A stretch of 64,000 nucleotides of DNA from Formicarius rufipectus (Eukaryota > Chordata > Aves > Passeriformes > Formicariidae). This document shows positions 62,402 to 64,000 of this stretch, in pieces. The translations under genes and the position numbers were made by a program. How positions within the stretch are numbered: position 1 is the first letter of the stretch; each line of letters begins with the position of its first letter. The notes under the pieces were generated by a model that was not told the DNA's origin, made no database searches, and worked only from the letters and a program-made list of their open reading frames with translations. The stretch is from assembly GCA_013399695.1 (NCBI GenBank), contig VXAU01000295.1, positions 225,103 through 289,102 on the forward strand, given 5' to 3'.

Positions 62402-62422
62402 TTCTCTCTCTCTCTCTCTCTC
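62402..62422 (+). repeat. TC microsatellite
   Basis: About ten TC units in intergenic DNA, 70 bases after a purine-rich tract. Confidence 0.9.
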
Positions 62423-64000
62423 CCTGCTTCCAGGTGCCTAATCTTTATTTACCATTGCCCATATATTAGCCTTCTAACCCCTCTAAAATATGTGTTCAGC
62501 TTCAACTGGGATGAGGGGCCCTGGTTGAGAGCAGTGTGACCGGTGGACAGTCTTGTGGGACCAAGGGATGCTTCCTCCCAGCTGTAAAGAAGAAACAGGC
62601 AATAGGGAAGGAAACAGTGAGAGGAAAGAGGATGTTTGGATAAGGTCACTGTTAGTCCACTAAATATAAACAATAAGGACCCCTTGTGCTAAATTTAGAT
62701 GGAGATAGACAATGCTTTACTATATTATTCATCTGGAGAGATTAGGATAGCAGATTTTATTTATCCTGTTACATACAGATTTCCCCAGCTAATTTGCACC
62801 TCCTTACCATGAAGGAATTTCCATCAGTGTCACTTGCTCTTCAGATGCACAAAACTTTCCTACAGCTGCCACCTTATCTCATAGGCATGTAACTTCCACT
62901 GCCAAAACAGCATAGGTGCATTTAGTCCATCACTGTCCTGGCAGGACACAGTAATCAGTATGTTTTTGCTAATGTTGTCCAAGGGACTGGTTTTACAGAT
63001 ATATCCTGAGTATCTAGACTAAATAAGGCTCTGCCCAAAGTAGTGGGTTTCCCAATATTTCAGCAGAGAGAAAATTCATCCAGTTTTGCAGGATCCAGTT
63101 CAGTTTCTTCTCTTCTTCTCAAATGTGAACAAACATCCCCTTCCCTTCAGCAGATGTACCAGTGAGGAAAGTCCTTTCCTGTTCACTATTTATTTATGCT
63201 CCTTACATTATATATAATTTTTCTTAATACTGAAGCAAATGGGGAATGTAGCCTTTATGGATGAAAGCTGAATCACAAGGGTATTCTTCTTTATGTCTTT
63301 CAATGTAAATGCTGAATGACTAAACCATTAGATATCAGAGATGCTAGTTGTTTCATTTTGTGCAAAAAGGAGATATTTCAAGAAGATAATTAAAAAAAAA
63401 AAAAAAAGTGGAAGCCAAGAGAAAGCTTGGGACAAGCGTTACTTACCTGGGACAATGTCATATCCCAGTGACATGGGATAATCCTTTAATGTTGGTATTT
63501 ACTTCTGATTAACTCAATTAGCTCACCACAAGGCTGTATGGATCTCCTGCTTAGGTGTCTTTGCTCTTCATAGGAATGTTCTTTGCTGAGAATATGGATT
63601 GGACTTCGCAACCTGGTACAAAAACTAAGTCAGTAACTGCTGTCCTGCCTCCCAGCTGAGTGTCCTCTATCAGTGATCTGAGATATTCACAACTTCAATG
63701 TATCTCTCTCTGGTTCCTCTTAGAGTGAGATTTAAGCACAGCTTAATTGAGGTAGTTGAGGAATGCTCCCACTCCAGCTTCATGGGAACTTTGGGTATGA
63801 ATCCCTGCAAGTGAAAGGAGACTTCCAATGCTTTAGCACAAAGAGAGTAATTCTGTACAGGAGTGTGCTCAACAGAAGCTTTCTTTGTATCTTTCATGGG
63901 CCATTCTTAATTGTTGTGGGTTTCTGTAAATGAATTGTAGTAGAAAGGAGGGCTTCCAGGATGGTTTCTGTTAGAAGCTGCTAGAAGCTTCTTCTGTCCT

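Larger units (their letters stand above)
56382..64000. other. Intergenic DNA, third part
   Basis: No gene is supported. It includes the 13-base tandem repeat (57741), the purine tract and TC repeat near 62.3 kb, and a poly-A run at about 63391-63406. The segments 58730-59100 and 60100-60460 are unique-looking, TAAT-rich and repeat-free; they resemble conserved non-coding DNA, but this cannot be judged without an alignment. The following syntenic gene (MXRA5 in human order) does not appear. Confidence 0.6.

Noticed and set aside
61913..62539. A 208-codon open frame on the + strand, the longest in the window
   Set aside because: Its middle is a translated purine repeat (Lys/Glu/Asn) and another part a TC repeat (Ser/Leu); no domain, no splice context, overlapping frames on the other strand. 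Best seen as chance.
1..64000. CRISPR arrays, operons, insertion sequences or other prokaryotic features
   Set aside because: Spliced vertebrate gene, CR1 repeats and AT-rich introns; no regularly spaced repeats or tightly packed open frames.
46126..64000. Exons of the next gene in human order (MXRA5) downstream of PRKX
   Set aside because: MXRA5 has leucine-rich-repeat and immunoglobulin exons with very long open frames; none is present here.

Overview
The window is vertebrate nuclear DNA, most likely from a bird. It is AT-rich, exons are short and far apart with GT-AG introns, and the recognisable interspersed repeats are truncated CR1 retroposons, the main repeat class of birds and other sauropsids. 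The species cannot be named. There are two short runs of N and one single N, so this is a draft assembly.

The window holds one recognisable protein-coding gene, PRKX, on the + strand. PRKX is a cAMP-dependent-type serine/threonine kinase of the AGC group. Seven coding exons (exons 2 to 8 by the human gene plan) lie at 17285-17453, 21307-21570, 27638-27757, 33624-33719, 36378-36435, 38824-38901 and 41869-41994. Spliced together they give 303 codons with no internal stop. The reading frame runs from the first glycine of the glycine-rich loop to the terminal Phe-x-x-Phe motif, and numbering it on the 358-residue human protein needs no gap. Exon 1 (start codon, about 55 N-terminal residues) and the promoter lie upstream of base 1, so 1-17284 is the 3' part of a long first intron.

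A strong splice donor sits 23 bases after the stop codon, and a matching acceptor is at 42437/42438. This implies a final non-coding exon and a 3' UTR of about 3.7 kb, ending near 46125 after the AATAAA at 46103. Upstream AATAAA copies could give shorter 3' ends. Two Pumilio-type motifs lie in the UTR.

From about 46.13 kb to 64 kb no gene can be supported. This stretch holds one short CR1 remnant, simple repeats, two GC/CpG-enriched patches (about 52.9-53.2 kb and 55.8-56.05 kb), a purine-rich low-complexity tract near 62.3 kb and otherwise featureless AT-rich DNA.

All four CR1 pieces read on the minus strand, antisense to PRKX where they lie in introns. The introns also carry about ten long T/G-only tracts, nearly all with T and G on the PRKX sense strand. 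I found no convincing undescribed system. The most useful second-look items are the strand-biased T/G tracts, the 3' UTR intron, the tract crowding exon 2, several hairpins, and the CpG-rich patches downstream of the gene.
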